Of a stretch of DNA of 64,000 nucleotides, positions 49,381-59,191 are shown piece after piece (positions within the stretch are counted from its first letter, which is position 1; each line of letters opens with the position of its first letter). The notes beneath the pieces are model-generated. The model was not told the origin of the DNA, made no database searches, and saw only the letters and a program-made list of their open reading frames with translations. The stretch lies in contig JAKOZT010000098.1 in NCBI GenBank assembly GCA_029779845.1, positions 1-64,000 of the forward strand, read 5' to 3'. The translations under genes and the position numbers were made by a program. Source of the DNA: Pseudomonadota bacterium (GTDB taxonomy: Bacteria > Pseudomonadota > Gammaproteobacteria > Burkholderiales > Burkholderiaceae_C).

Positions 49381-49970
49381 GGCCGCAGCGCGTCGATGCC
49401 CGCTGCGCGCAGCAGCGCGCTGGTGCGGATCAGCGGCAGGCCGACCAGCGTGGTCGGGTCGTCGGACTCGATCGCCTCCAGCAGTGCAATGCCCAGCGTC
49501 TCGCACTTGGCGCTGCCGGCGCAGTCGTAGGGCTGCTCGGTGCGCAGGTAGTGCTCGATCTCGTCATCGGACAGCGCGCGAAAGCGCACCGTCACCGGCG
49601 CCAGTGCCGCGCCGGCGTAGCCGCGGGCCGCGCACTGCACCGCTACCGCGGTATGGAACACCACGCTGCGCCCGCGCATCGCGCGCAGTTGAGCCACCGC
49701 GCGTTCGTGCGTGCCGGGCTTGCCGATGGCCTCGCCGTCCAGCTCGGCCACCTGGTCGGAGCCGATCACCACCGCGCGCGGATGCAGTGCAGCCACTGCC
49801 GCCGCCTTGGCCGCCGCCAGCCGCGCGGCCAGCGCCGCGGGCGCTTCGCCGGGGTGCGGCGTCTCGTCGACCTGCGGCGACACCACCTCGAAGGGCAGGC
49901 GCAGCCGCTCCAGCAGTTCGCGCCGGTAGCGCGAGGTGGAGGCGAGGATCAGCGGTGGGCGCGACGTCAT
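49377..49970 (-). CDS. Maf family nucleotide pyrophosphatase (YceF-like)
   Basis: A 197-residue house-cleaning pyrophosphatase. Signatures are LILASTSRYRRELLERL, VIGSDQVAELDGEAIGKP and CETLGIALLEAIESDDPTTLVGLPL (as a region near 160-185). The YceF branch hydrolyses modified pyrimidine triphosphates such as m7GTP in the characterised E. coli protein. ATG 49970 or 49979 is possible. It is divergent from yceD. Confidence 0.93.
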   Translation of the reverse strand: MTSRPPLILASTSRYRRELLERLRLPFEVVSPQVDETPHPGEAPAALAARLAAAKAAAVAALHPRAVVIGSDQVAELDGEAIGKPGTHERAVAQLRAMRGRSVVFHTAVAVQCAARGYAGAALAPVTVRFRALSDDEIEHYLRTEQPYDCAGSAKCETLGIALLEAIESDDPTTLVGLPLIRTSALLRAAGIDALRP

Positions 49971-50005
49971 GGCGGGCATTGTCCCATCGCGCCTCGCCCG
50001 CCTCG

Positions 50006-50011
50006 TACACT
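50006..50011 (+). promoter_or_regulatory. Candidate -10 of yceD
   Basis: TACACT ending 7 bases before ATG 50019; predicted leaderless start. No -35 at standard spacing. Confidence 0.35.
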
Positions 50012-50018
50012 CGCCGCG

Positions 50019-50576
50019 ATGAAACCGCGTGTGCACGATCCGCTGCGCCTCGACGTCGTGGCCTTCGCCAAGGAAGCCGGCCGGCTCGAAGGCCGCTGGC
50101 CGCTCGCCGGCTTCGTGCGCCTGGCCGAGTCGGCGCATGCCGAGTCGCGCCCGGGCGAGGCTGACCAAGTCGCCTGGCAGGCGCAGGGCGAGCAGCGCGC
50201 TCAGCGCGGCGGCACGCCGCAGACCTGGCTGCACGTCGGCGCGCAGGCACAGGTTCAGCTCGAATGCCAGCGTTGCCTGCAGCCGGTGGCCGTGCCGCTG
50301 GCGGTGCAGCGCAGTTTCCTGTTCGCGCCGGACGAAGCCACCGCCGCCCAGATCGACGCCGACAGCGATGACGACGTGTTGGTGCTCACTCGCGCGCTCG
50401 ATCTGCACGAGCTGGTGGAAGACGAGCTGATCCTGGCGCTGCCGCTGGTGCCGCGCCACGACGCCTGCCCCGAGCCGCTGGCGCTGCCGGCCGAACCGGA
50501 GGAAGCGCCGGCCGAGCGGCCCAACCCCTTCGCGGCCCTGGCGGCGCTCAAGCGCGGCGGGAGCGGCTCGCACTGA
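50019..50576 (+). CDS. YceD family protein (DUF177), large ribosomal RNA accumulation protein
   Basis: A 185-residue protein of the YceD/DUF177 family, almost always next to rpmF and plsX, as here. The conserved Cys pair is in [17 protein letters not shown], and the acidic region [11 protein letters not shown] plus [19 protein letters not shown] are family hallmarks. In E. coli and plants it is needed for normal 23S rRNA levels. rpmF follows after 97 bases with its own promoter-like element. Confidence 0.93.
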   Translation: MKPRVHDPLRLDVVAFAKEAGRLEGRWPLAGFVRLAESAHAESRPGEADQVAWQAQGEQRAQRGGTPQTWLHVGAQAQVQLECQRCLQPVAVPLAVQRSFLFAPDEATAAQIDADSDDDVLVLTRALDLHELVEDELILALPLVPRHDACPEPLALPAEPEEAPAERPNPFAALAALKRGGSGSH

Positions 50577-50606
50577 GGACATGGCGGCGGGCCAACCCGC
50601 CCGTGC

Positions 50607-50612
50607 TAGAAT
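50607..50612 (+). promoter_or_regulatory. Candidate -10 of rpmF/fatty-acid operon
   Basis: TAGAAT, 61 bases upstream of the rpmF ATG, in the yceD-rpmF gap. The leader then holds AGGAGA at 50661-50666, 7 bases before the start codon. No strong -35 is seen. Confidence 0.35.
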
Positions 50613-50673
50613 CGCCGGCTTTTCATCGGGTGCCTTGCCGTTTGGGTTCGCAGGGCCGTCAGGAGAATTCCAC

Positions 50674-50856
50674 ATGGCCGTTCAGCAGAACAAGAAGTCG
50701 CCGTCCAAGCGCGGCATGCACCGCTCGCACAACGCGGTCGCCGTGCCCGGCACCGCGATCGAGCCGACCACCGGCGAGACGCATCTGCGCCACCACATCA
50801 GCCCGACCGGCTTCTACCGCGGCCGCAAGGTCCTGAAGACCAAGGCCGACGCCTGA
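50674..50856 (+). CDS. rpmF: 50S ribosomal protein L32
   Basis: A 60-residue basic ribosomal protein, starting [19 protein letters not shown] and ending [10 protein letters not shown]. There is no Cys at all, so it is the zinc-free form usual in proteobacteria. A well-placed AGGAGA precedes the ATG. Position before plsX is the conserved order. Confidence 0.98.
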   Translation: MAVQQNKKSPSKRGMHRSHNAVAVPGTAIEPTTGETHLRHHISPTGFYRGRKVLKTKADA

Positions 50857-50912
50857 CACCCGGGTGACGGCGGCGCCGCAGCGCGCCGCCCCCGAGCCGC
50901 CTCCGGTCAGAC

Positions 50913-52016
50913 ATGATTCCAGCCGCCCTCTCGCGGGTGACGCTCGCCGTCGACTGCATGGGCGGCGACCACGGGCCGTCGGTCACGCTGCCGGCCTGCC
51001 GCGCCTTCCTCGCGGCGCATCCGCAAGCCCACCTGATCCTCGTCGGCAAGCCCGACGCGCTGGCCGAAGCCGCCGGCTGGCCGCGCTGCACCGTGGTCGG
51101 CGCCAGCGAGGTCGTCGAGATGGACGACCCGGTCGAGGTGGCGCTGCGCAAGAAGAAGGATTCCTCGCTGCGCGTCGCCGTCTCGCAGGTCAAGCCGGGC
51201 GAGAGCGGCGAGTCGGCCGCGCACGCCTGCGTCTCGGCCGGCAACACCGGCGCGCTGATGGCGGTGTCTCGCTACGTGCTCAAGACGCTCGACGGCATCG
51301 ACCGCCCGGCCATCGCCAGCGTGATGCCCAACCAGCGCGACGGCTACACCACCGTGCTCGATCTCGGCGCCAACGTCGACTGCACCGCCGAACACCTGCT
51401 GCAGTTCGCGGTGATGGGCAGCGCGCTGGTCGCGGCCGTCGAGGGCCGGGAAGATCCCAGCGTCGGCCTGCTGAACATCGGCGAAGAGGCGATCAAGGGC
51501 AGCGAGACCATCAAGCGCGCCGCCGAGCTGCTGCGCGCCGCCGCCGCCAGCGGCCACCTGAACTTCCACGGCAACGTGGAGGGCAACGACATCTTCAAGG
51601 GCACCACCGACATCGTGGTGTGCGACGGCTTCGTCGGCAACGTCGCGCTCAAGACCGCCGAGGGTCTGGCCTCGATGCTGTCGAACTTCATCAAGCAGGA
51701 GTTCACGCGCAGCGTCTTCACCAAGCTCGCCGCCGTGGTGGCGCTGCCGGTGCTGAACCACTTCAAGGCGCGTGTGGACCATCGCCGCTACAACGGCGCC
51801 GCGCTGCTGGGCCTGCGCGGGCTGGTGTTCAAGAGCCACGGCTCGGCCGATGCCTTCGCGTTCCAGACAGCGCTGAACCGGGCGTATGATGCCGCGCGCA
51901 ATCGCTTGCTCGATCGCGTGCACGACCGCATTCTCGAGACGCTGGCGGCGATGCCGGCGCCGGGCGCGGAGCCTTCGACCGACACGCCGGCGCTGGCCGC
52001 TTCAGCTTCACGATGA
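50913..52016 (+). CDS. plsX: Phosphate acyltransferase PlsX
   Basis: A 367-residue enzyme making acyl-phosphate from acyl-ACP for phospholipid synthesis. The N-terminus has [20 protein letters not shown]. Other signatures are [29 protein letters not shown] and [20 protein letters not shown] 50913 is used; a GTG 8 codons on would start just before the motif. The last four bases overlap fabH (ATGA). Confidence 0.97.
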   Translation: MIPAALSRVTLAVDCMGGDHGPSVTLPACRAFLAAHPQAHLILVGKPDALAEAAGWPRCTVVGASEVVEMDDPVEVALRKKKDSSLRVAVSQVKPGESGESAAHACVSAGNTGALMAVSRYVLKTLDGIDRPAIASVMPNQRDGYTTVLDLGANVDCTAEHLLQFAVMGSALVAAVEGREDPSVGLLNIGEEAIKGSETIKRAAELLRAAAASGHLNFHGNVEGNDIFKGTTDIVVCDGFVGNVALKTAEGLASMLSNFIKQEFTRSVFTKLAAVVALPVLNHFKARVDHRRYNGAALLGLRGLVFKSHGSADAFAFQTALNRAYDAARNRLLDRVHDRILETLAAMPAPGAEPSTDTPALAASASR

Positions 52017-53002
52017 GCCCGACTTCACCGCGCTATTCCCGCATCACCGGCACCGGCAGCTACCTGCCGCCGCAGCGCGTGACGAACGCGCAGCTCGCCG
52101 AGCAGTTGGCGCGCGACGGCGTCGAAACCTCCGACGAGTGGATCGTCGAGCGCACCGGCATCCGCGCGCGCCACTTCGCCGCGCCCGAGGTGGCCAGCAG
52201 CGACCTCGCCGTCGAGGCCGCGCGCCACGCGCTCGAGGCGGCCGGCCGCACGGCCGGCGAGATCGACCTGATCATCGTCGCGACCTCGACGCCCGACATG
52301 ATCTTCCCGTCCACCGCCTGCATCGTGCAGCGCAAGCTCGGCACGGCCGGCGGCGCGGCCTTCGACGTGCAGGCGGTCTGCTCGGGCTTCGTCTACGGCC
52401 TCGCGGTGGCCGATTCGATGATCCGCGGCGGCCTGGCCACGCGCGCGCTGGTGATCGGCGCGGAAGTGTTCTCGCGCATCCTCGACTTCAAGGACCGCAC
52501 CACCTGCGTGCTGTTCGGCGATGGCGCCGGCGCGGTGGTGCTGGAGGCGAGCGACACGCCCGGCATCCTGGCCAGCGACCTGCACGCCGACGGCCGCCAC
52601 GTCGACATCCTGTGCGTGCCCGGCACGGTGTCGGGCGGGCAGGTGCTGGGCGATCCGCTGCTCAAGATGGACGGCCAGGCGGTCTTCAAGCTCGCCGTCG
52701 GCGTGCTCGAAAGTGCGGCGCGCGCGGTGCTCGCCAAGGCGGGCCGCAGCGATGCCGACATCGACTGGCTGATCCCGCACCAGGCCAACATCCGCATCAT
52801 GCAGAGCACGGCGAAGAAGCTGAAGCTGCCGGCCGGCAAGCTGGTCGTCACCGTCGACGAACACGGCAACACCTCGGCCGCCTCGATCCCGCTGGCCCTC
52901 GACGCGGCGGTGCGCAACGGCCAGGTCAAGCGCGGCGACACCGTGATGCTCGAAGGCGTGGGCGGCGGTTTCACCTGGGGCGCGGTGCTGCTCGACTTCT
53001 GA
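52013..53002 (+). CDS. fabH: 3-oxoacyl-ACP synthase III
   Basis: A 329-residue initiating condensing enzyme of fatty acid synthesis. The triad is visible: Cys in [13 protein letters not shown], His in [11 protein letters not shown] and Asn in [12 protein letters not shown]. The terminal [13 protein letters not shown] is the glycine-rich loop. It is coupled to plsX by a 4-base overlap and precedes fabD by 60 bases. Confidence 0.98.
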   Translation: MSPTSPRYSRITGTGSYLPPQRVTNAQLAEQLARDGVETSDEWIVERTGIRARHFAAPEVASSDLAVEAARHALEAAGRTAGEIDLIIVATSTPDMIFPSTACIVQRKLGTAGGAAFDVQAVCSGFVYGLAVADSMIRGGLATRALVIGAEVFSRILDFKDRTTCVLFGDGAGAVVLEASDTPGILASDLHADGRHVDILCVPGTVSGGQVLGDPLLKMDGQAVFKLAVGVLESAARAVLAKAGRSDADIDWLIPHQANIRIMQSTAKKLKLPAGKLVVTVDEHGNTSAASIPLALDAAVRNGQVKRGDTVMLEGVGGGFTWGAVLLDF

Positions 53003-53062
53003 GGCGGTGGCCTGCCGCGCGGGCCGCGAGACATCCAACAAGAGACAGAGAGACAAGCCGCG

Positions 53063-54001
53063 ATGACCACCTTCGCATTCGTCTTCCCCGGCCAGGGCTC
53101 GCAGAGCGTCGGCATGCTCGACGCCTGGGGCGATCACCCGGCGGTGCGCGACACGCTCGCCGAGGCTTCGCAGGCGCTCGGCGAAGACATCGCCCGGCTG
53201 ATCCACGAAGGCCCGAAGGAACAGCTCGACCTCACCACCAACACCCAGCCGGTGATGCTGGCCGCGGCGATCGCCTGCTACCGCGCCTGGATGGCCGAGA
53301 CCGGGCATGCGCCGGCCATCGTCGCCGGCCATTCGCTCGGCGAGTACAGCGCGCTGGTGGCCGCCGGTTCGCTGACGCTGGCCGACGCGCTGCCGCTGGT
53401 GCGCCTGCGCGCGCAGGCGATGCAGGAGGCGGTGCCGGTCGGTGCGGGCGCGATGGCAGCCATCCTCGGGCTCGATGCCGAGGTCGTGCGCGGCACCTGC
53501 GCCGAAGTGGCGGCTGCCGTCGGCGAGGTGGTCACGGCCGCCAACTACAACGACCCCAAGCAGACCGTGATCGCCGGCAGCAAGGCCGCCGTCGACCAGG
53601 CCTGCGAAGCGCTCAAGGGCCGCGGCGCCAAGCGCGCGCTGCCGCTGGCGGTGTCCGCGCCGTTCCACTGCGCGCTGATGAAGCCGGCCGCCGAGCGGCT
53701 GAAGGCGCGGCTCGCCGACGTGGCGCTGCGCGCGCCGCAGATCCCGCTGGTCAACAACATCGACGTGGCGGTGCAGACCGAGCCCGACGCGATCCGCGAT
53801 GCGCTGTACCGCCAGGCCTTCGGCCCGGTGCGCTGGGTCGAGACGGTGCAGGCGATGCACGCGCGCGGCGCCACCCACATGGTCGAGTGCGGCCCCGGCA
53901 AGGTGCTGGGCGGGCTGGCGCGGCGCATCGTCAGCGAACTGGTGGTCGGCCACGTGAACGACCCGGCCTCGCTGGCCGAGGCGAAGGGGATGCTGGGATG
54001 A
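53063..54001 (+). CDS. fabD: Malonyl CoA-acyl carrier protein transacylase
   Basis: A 312-residue transacylase. The nucleophile Ser is in [15 protein letters not shown] (GHSLG), the oxyanion residue in [13 protein letters not shown], and the catalytic His in [14 protein letters not shown]. It loads malonyl groups onto the ACP encoded downstream. Its TGA overlaps the fabG ATG. Confidence 0.98.
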   Translation: MTTFAFVFPGQGSQSVGMLDAWGDHPAVRDTLAEASQALGEDIARLIHEGPKEQLDLTTNTQPVMLAAAIACYRAWMAETGHAPAIVAGHSLGEYSALVAAGSLTLADALPLVRLRAQAMQEAVPVGAGAMAAILGLDAEVVRGTCAEVAAAVGEVVTAANYNDPKQTVIAGSKAAVDQACEALKGRGAKRALPLAVSAPFHCALMKPAAERLKARLADVALRAPQIPLVNNIDVAVQTEPDAIRDALYRQAFGPVRWVETVQAMHARGATHMVECGPGKVLGGLARRIVSELVVGHVNDPASLAEAKGMLG

Positions 54002-54744
54002 GCGAAGTCACCACGCAGGGCCAGGTCGCGCTGGTCACCGGCGCGTCGCGCGGCATCGGCCGCGCGATCGCGATGGCGCTGGCCGCGCAGGGCATGAAGG
54101 TGGTCGGCACCGCCACCACCGACGCCGGCGCGGCCGCGATCGGCGAGGCGCTCGCGCCACTGGGCGGCAGCGGCCTGAAGCTCGACGTCACCGACGCCGC
54201 GGCGCTCGACGCCGCGATCGACGCCATCGTCAAGCAGTACGGCGGCCTGCACGTGCTGGTCAACAACGCCGGCATCACGCGCGACACGCTGGCGATGCGC
54301 ATGAAGGACGAGGACTGGGACGCGGTGCTGGACACCAACCTGAAGGCCGTGTTCCGCGCCAGCCGCGCGGCGATCCGGCCGATGATGAAGCAGCGCTACG
54401 GCCGCATCGTCAACATCACCTCGGTGGTGGGCGCCAGCGGCAACCCCGGCCAGGCCAACTACGCCGCCGCCAAGGCCGGCGTGGCCGGCATGACGCGCGC
54501 GCTGGCGCGCGAGCTGGGCAGCCGCGGCATCACGGTCAACTGCGTCGCGCCGGGCTTCATCGCCACCGACATGACGCATGCCCTGCCCGAGGCGCAGAAG
54601 ACCGCGCTGCTGGCGCAAATCCCGCTCGGCCGGCTCGGCGCGGCCGAGGAGATCGCGCACGCGGTGGCCTTCCTCGCCTCGCCCGGCGCCGGCTACGTGA
54701 CCGGCACCGAACTGCACGTCAACGGCGGCATGTACATGGCCTGA
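53998..54744 (+). CDS. fabG: 3-oxoacyl-ACP reductase
   Basis: A 248-residue SDR reductase. The NADP motif is [19 protein letters not shown], the catalytic Ser/Tyr/Lys are in [23 protein letters not shown] (region about 137-159), and NNAGITRD is present. Length matches FabG (244-247). The start overlaps fabD by ATGA. Confidence 0.98.
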   Translation: MSEVTTQGQVALVTGASRGIGRAIAMALAAQGMKVVGTATTDAGAAAIGEALAPLGGSGLKLDVTDAAALDAAIDAIVKQYGGLHVLVNNAGITRDTLAMRMKDEDWDAVLDTNLKAVFRASRAAIRPMMKQRYGRIVNITSVVGASGNPGQANYAAAKAGVAGMTRALARELGSRGITVNCVAPGFIATDMTHALPEAQKTALLAQIPLGRLGAAEEIAHAVAFLASPGAGYVTGTELHVNGGMYMA

Positions 54745-54843
54745 TTCCGGCCGGAACCGGCGCTGCGGGCCCCGTTCGGGCACCGCCCGGGCAAGCCTTA
54801 GAATCCGCCCCTGGTTTTTCAGCAAACAACTCCCGGAGGAGTC
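54745..54843 (+). promoter_or_regulatory. fabG-acpP intergenic region with palindrome and candidate promoter
   Basis: A perfect 12-base palindrome TTCCGGCCGGAA sits at 54745-54756, right after the fabG stop. A small hairpin CGGGC-acc-GCCCG follows (54777-54789). TAGAAT at 54799-54804 is a candidate -10, with a poor -35 TTCGGG 18 bases upstream. GGAGGA lies just before the acpP ATG. Separate high-level expression of acpP is the known reason for such an internal promoter. Confidence 0.4.
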
Positions 54844-55086
54844 ATGAGCGACATCGAAGCACGAGTCAAGAAGATCATCGCCGAACAGTTGGGTGTGCCC
54901 GAAGCCGATGTGAGCAACGAGAAGGCCTTCGTCGCCGATCTCGGCGCCGACTCGCTGGACACCGTCGAGCTGGTGATGGCCCTCGAAGACGAGTTCGGCA
55001 TCGAGATTCCCGACGAGGAAGCCGAGAAGATCACGACCGTGCAGCTGGCGATCGACTACGCCGTCAAGCACCAGAAGGCCGCCTGA
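54844..55086 (+). CDS. acpP: Acyl carrier protein
   Basis: An 80-residue acidic carrier. The phosphopantetheine Ser is in [16 protein letters not shown] near 38. It starts [18 protein letters not shown], one of the most conserved openings of AcpP. A GGAGGA ribosome site precedes it. fabF follows after 20 bases. Confidence 0.99.
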   Translation: MSDIEARVKKIIAEQLGVPEADVSNEKAFVADLGADSLDTVELVMALEDEFGIEIPDEEAEKITTVQLAIDYAVKHQKAA

Positions 55087-55106
55087 GGCGCTTCGGTCTC
55101 CTTCGC

Positions 55107-56351
<1,245 letters not shown>

Positions 56352-56382
56352 GCCGGCACGCGGCTCGCCCGCGCCGCGGCTG

Positions 56383-56829
56383 ATGGAAATCTCTCGCTTC
56401 GAGTTCGGCTGCGCGCGCGCCTGGCGTGCGGGCGTGCTCGCGCTCGCGGCGCTGGCGCTGCTGGCCGCCGCGGCCTGGGCGCTGGCGCTGGTCGCGCGCG
56501 GCGAAGCCGGCCTCGCCTGGCTGGCGCTCCCGGCGGCACTGCTGGCGCTGTGGGCCGCAAGCGCCAGCCGGCTCGCCGGTGGCGCGCTGCGCGACGAAGG
56601 CGGCCGCTGGTGGCTGGCCGCCGCGCCCGGCTCGCTGGCCGTCGCCTTCGACTTCGGCGCCTGGATGCTGCTGCGCTTCCGCCCCGACGGCGCGCGCGGC
56701 GGCCGCTGGCTGGCGCCGTCGCACGCCGACATGCGCGAGGCCTGGCCGGCGTTTCGCCGTGCGGTATATTCGCCGCGCACTCCACCGGCCGGCCTCTCGG
56801 CGCAGGCTGCCGACGACCCTCCCGCATGA
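56383..56829 (+). CDS. Small membrane protein, YgfX-like (hypothetical)
   Basis: A 148-residue protein of uncertain function. Two adjacent hydrophobic segments (about 15-36 and 42-60) make a hairpin, followed by a soluble part containing RWWLAAAPGSLAVAFDFGAWMLLRF. The layout resembles YgfX/CptA proteins, and such a gene is commonly placed between fabF and rpoE in Burkholderiales. Identity to YgfX is inferred from topology and place only. Its stop overlaps the rpoE ATG, and it contains the TATATT that may drive rpoE. Confidence 0.6.
   Translation: MEISRFEFGCARAWRAGVLALAALALLAAAAWALALVARGEAGLAWLALPAALLALWAASASRLAGGALRDEGGRWWLAAAPGSLAVAFDFGAWMLLRFRPDGARGGRWLAPSHADMREAWPAFRRAVYSPRTPPAGLSAQAADDPPA
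56765..56770 (+). promoter_or_regulatory. Candidate -10 of rpoE
   Basis: TATATT inside the 3' part of the YgfX-like gene, 55 bases before the rpoE ATG. The sequence 17 bases upstream is not a good -35, and I do not see a sigma-E type GAACTT element. Confidence 0.3.
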
Positions 56830-57434
56830 ACGCCAACGACGCCGACGCACCGCTGATCGAGAGGATCAAGCAAGGCGACGTGCGGGCCTTCGAGATGCTG
56901 GTGGTCAAGTACCAGCGCCGCATCGAACGCCTGATCGGCCGCATGGTGCGCGACGTCGACCTGGTGCCCGACATCGCGCAGGAGACCTTCGTGCGCGCCT
57001 ACCGCGCGATCGGCCAGTTCCGCGGCGACAGCGCCTTCTACACCTGGCTGTACCGCATCGCCGTCAACACCGCCAAGAAGGCGCTGGTCGACCTGAAGCG
57101 CGATCCGGTCGTGACCGAATCCGCGCTCGCCGGCCGCAGCGACGACGACGAAACTTCGCGGGTGGAAAACGAACTAAGCGACGGCGAGACCCCCGACGCC
57201 GTGCTGGCAAGCAAGGAAATCGCGGCGGCGGTGAACTCGGCGATCGAAGGCCTGTCCGAGGATCTGCGCCAGGCCATCACGCTGCGCGAGATCGAAGGCT
57301 TGAGCTACGAAGAGATCGCGGAGTTGATGAACTGCCCGATCGGAACGGTGCGTTCGCGCATCTTCCGGGCGCGCGAGGCGATCGCGGCGCGGCTGAGGCC
57401 GCTGCTCGACACCCGCGAGGGCGAGCGGTGGTGA
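56826..57434 (+). CDS. rpoE: RNA polymerase sigma factor RpoE (ECF, sigma-E/AlgU type)
   Basis: A 202-residue ECF sigma factor for envelope stress. Region 2 covers FEMLVVKYQRRIERLIGRMV and FRGDSAFYTWLYRIAVNTAK. Region 4 is in IEGLSYEEIAELMNCPIGTVRSRIFRARE (about 160-188). The linker is longer and more acidic than in E. coli (DDDETSRVENELSDGE). ATG 56826 overlaps the previous stop. It is followed by rseA, rseB and mucD, the usual sigma-E regulatory set. Confidence 0.97.
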   Translation: MNANDADAPLIERIKQGDVRAFEMLVVKYQRRIERLIGRMVRDVDLVPDIAQETFVRAYRAIGQFRGDSAFYTWLYRIAVNTAKKALVDLKRDPVVTESALAGRSDDDETSRVENELSDGETPDAVLASKEIAAAVNSAIEGLSEDLRQAITLREIEGLSYEEIAELMNCPIGTVRSRIFRAREAIAARLRPLLDTREGERW

Positions 57435-57461
57435 GGGGTCGGGAGAGGTTTGGAGTCGAAG

Positions 57462-58121
57462 ATGATTGAGCACAGCGGGGTGGCGGCGGGGGCTGCCGAA
57501 CGGTTGTCGGCCCTGGTCGACGGCGAAGTCGCCGCCGACGAGGTCAAGCAGGCCTGCCTGGCCTGGCGCGGCGATGCGAAGGCGCGCCAGGACTGGCACG
57601 CCTACCAGTTGATCGGCGACGTGCTGCGTTCCGACGATCTCGCCTCGGCGCCCGGGTGCGACGAGGCCTTCCTGCAGGCGCTGCGCGCGCGCCTGGCCGA
57701 CGAACCGGTGGTGCTGGCGCCGCAGCCCGCGAAGACCTTGCCGATGGCCGCCGGCCGCTCGCTGCGCCGCTGGCGCTCCGGCGTGGCGGTGGCGGCCGGC
57801 TTCGTCGCCGTGGCCGGCGTGCTGGTGGCGCTGCAGGGGCCGTCCTCGGGCGACAACGCGCCGGCCGTGGCGCAGGCGCCCGCCGTGCCGCTGGCGGCCG
57901 CGGGCCCGATGGGGCCGGTGCTGCCGGCGCTCGCGCGCGCCGACGGGGCCGAGCCTTCGACCGAGGCCGCCACGCTGGTCACCGACGGCCAGTTGATCCG
58001 CGACGCGCGGCTCGACCGCTACCTCGCCGCGCACCAGCGCTTCGCCGGCGCCTCGGCGCTGGGCGTGCCCTCGGCCTTCCTGCGCAGCGCCACCGCCACG
58101 GCCGATGGCGCCAAGCGCTGA
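57462..58121 (+). CDS. rseA: Anti-sigma-E factor RseA
   Basis: A 219-residue inner-membrane anti-sigma factor. The N-terminal cytoplasmic domain shows RLSALVDGEVAADEV and WHAYQLIGDVLRSDDL, the RseA_N signature. One transmembrane helix (about 105-123, VAVAAGFVAVAGVLVAL) leads to an Ala/Pro-rich periplasmic part. I prefer ATG 57462, which has GGAG 6 bases upstream, over TTG 57450. It overlaps the region where rseB may start. Confidence 0.93.
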   Translation: MIEHSGVAAGAAERLSALVDGEVAADEVKQACLAWRGDAKARQDWHAYQLIGDVLRSDDLASAPGCDEAFLQALRARLADEPVVLAPQPAKTLPMAAGRSLRRWRSGVAVAAGFVAVAGVLVALQGPSSGDNAPAVAQAPAVPLAAAGPMGPVLPALARADGAEPSTEAATLVTDGQLIRDARLDRYLAAHQRFAGASALGVPSAFLRSATATADGAKR

Positions 58122-58128
58122 GCGCCGC

Positions 58129-59136
58129 ATGCTGCTGCGCCCCGCACTCGCGCTGACCCTGCTCGGCGCCCTCGGCAGCCCCGTGCCCGCGGCCGCCGAT
58201 TCTTCGGCCGGCGACGGCCGCGAGATCCGCACGCTGCTCACGCGCATCCACGAGGCGGCGGGCAAGCAGAACTTCCAGGGCACCTTCGTCGTCAGCGGCG
58301 GCGGCGCGGTGTCCAGCGCGCGCATCGCCCACTACGGCGAGGGCAGCAACCAGTACGAGCGCATCGAGTCGCTCGACGGCCAGGCGCGCTACGTCTACCG
58401 CCACAACGATCTCGTGCAGACCGTCTGGCCGGGCACCCGCGTGGCGCTGGTCGAACAGGCGCGCTCGATGACGAGCTTCCCGGCGCTGCTGCAGGGCGGC
58501 GTCGAGCGGCTTGCCGAGTTCTACGAGCTGAAGGAGCAGGGCAGCGAGCGCGTCGCCGGGCGCGAGGCGCAGGTGCTGCTGGTGCAGCCGCGCGACGCGC
58601 AGCGCTTCGGCTATCGGCTGTGGGCCGACAAGGCCTCGGGCCTGCTGCTGCGCGCCGACGTGCTCGGCGAGCGCGGCGAGGCGATCGAGACCTCGGCGTT
58701 CTCCGAGGTCACCATCGGCGTCAAGCCGCAGTTCGACAGCGTCACCGGCCCGATGCGCAAGCTCGACGGCTACCGTGTGGTCCGCCCGGCCGTCGCCAGC
58801 ACGAAGATGGAGTCCGAGGGCTGGGCGATGCGCCAGCTCGTGCCCGGCTTCCGCGAGGTCAACTGCGTCAGGCGGCCGATGGAGTCGCCCACCGCCAGCG
58901 GGCCCGAGGCGGCCTCCGAGCCGGTGCTGCAGGCGATCTTCTCCGACGGCCTGACCTACGTGTCGCTGTTCATCGAGCCCTTCGATGCCCAGCGCCACCA
59001 GCGCGCCATGCGTACCGCCGTCGGCGCCACGCAGACGCTGATGCGCCGCCAGGGGCAGTGGTGGGTCACGGTGGTGGGCGACGTGCCTCCGGCCACGCTG
59101 CTGGCGTTCGCCAACGGGCTTGAACGCCGCAAGTGA
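58129..59136 (+). CDS. rseB: Sigma-E regulatory protein RseB/MucB
   Basis: A 335-residue periplasmic protein binding RseA and sensing mislocalised LPS. A signal peptide covers about 1-23 (ends PVPAAAD). MucB/RseB N-domain features include QNFQGTFVVSGGGAVSSARI and YERIESLDGQARYVYRHND; the C-domain begins near 205. ATG 58129 gives a tidy signal peptide; ATG 58105 would add 8 residues and overlap rseA by 17 bases. Confidence 0.94.
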   Translation: MLLRPALALTLLGALGSPVPAAADSSAGDGREIRTLLTRIHEAAGKQNFQGTFVVSGGGAVSSARIAHYGEGSNQYERIESLDGQARYVYRHNDLVQTVWPGTRVALVEQARSMTSFPALLQGGVERLAEFYELKEQGSERVAGREAQVLLVQPRDAQRFGYRLWADKASGLLLRADVLGERGEAIETSAFSEVTIGVKPQFDSVTGPMRKLDGYRVVRPAVASTKMESEGWAMRQLVPGFREVNCVRRPMESPTASGPEAASEPVLQAIFSDGLTYVSLFIEPFDAQRHQRAMRTAVGATQTLMRRQGQWWVTVVGDVPPATLLAFANGLERRK

Positions 59137-59174
59137 CGCACCCATCTGCGGCGTTCGCGGACAGTCGAAGTTTC

Positions 59175-59181
59175 AAAGGAG
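59175..59181 (+). promoter_or_regulatory. Shine-Dalgarno deciding the mucD start
   Basis: AAAGGAG ends 10 bases before ATG 59192 but only 1 base before ATG 59183. Normal spacing therefore favours 59192. Confidence 0.6.
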
Positions 59182-59191
59182 CATGAAGTAC

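Noticed and set aside
56700..56826. Sigma-E autoregulatory promoter (GAACTT and TCTGA-type) ahead of rpoE
   Set aside because: I looked for both elements in the 130 bases before rpoE and found no acceptable match; only a TATATT hexamer is visible.
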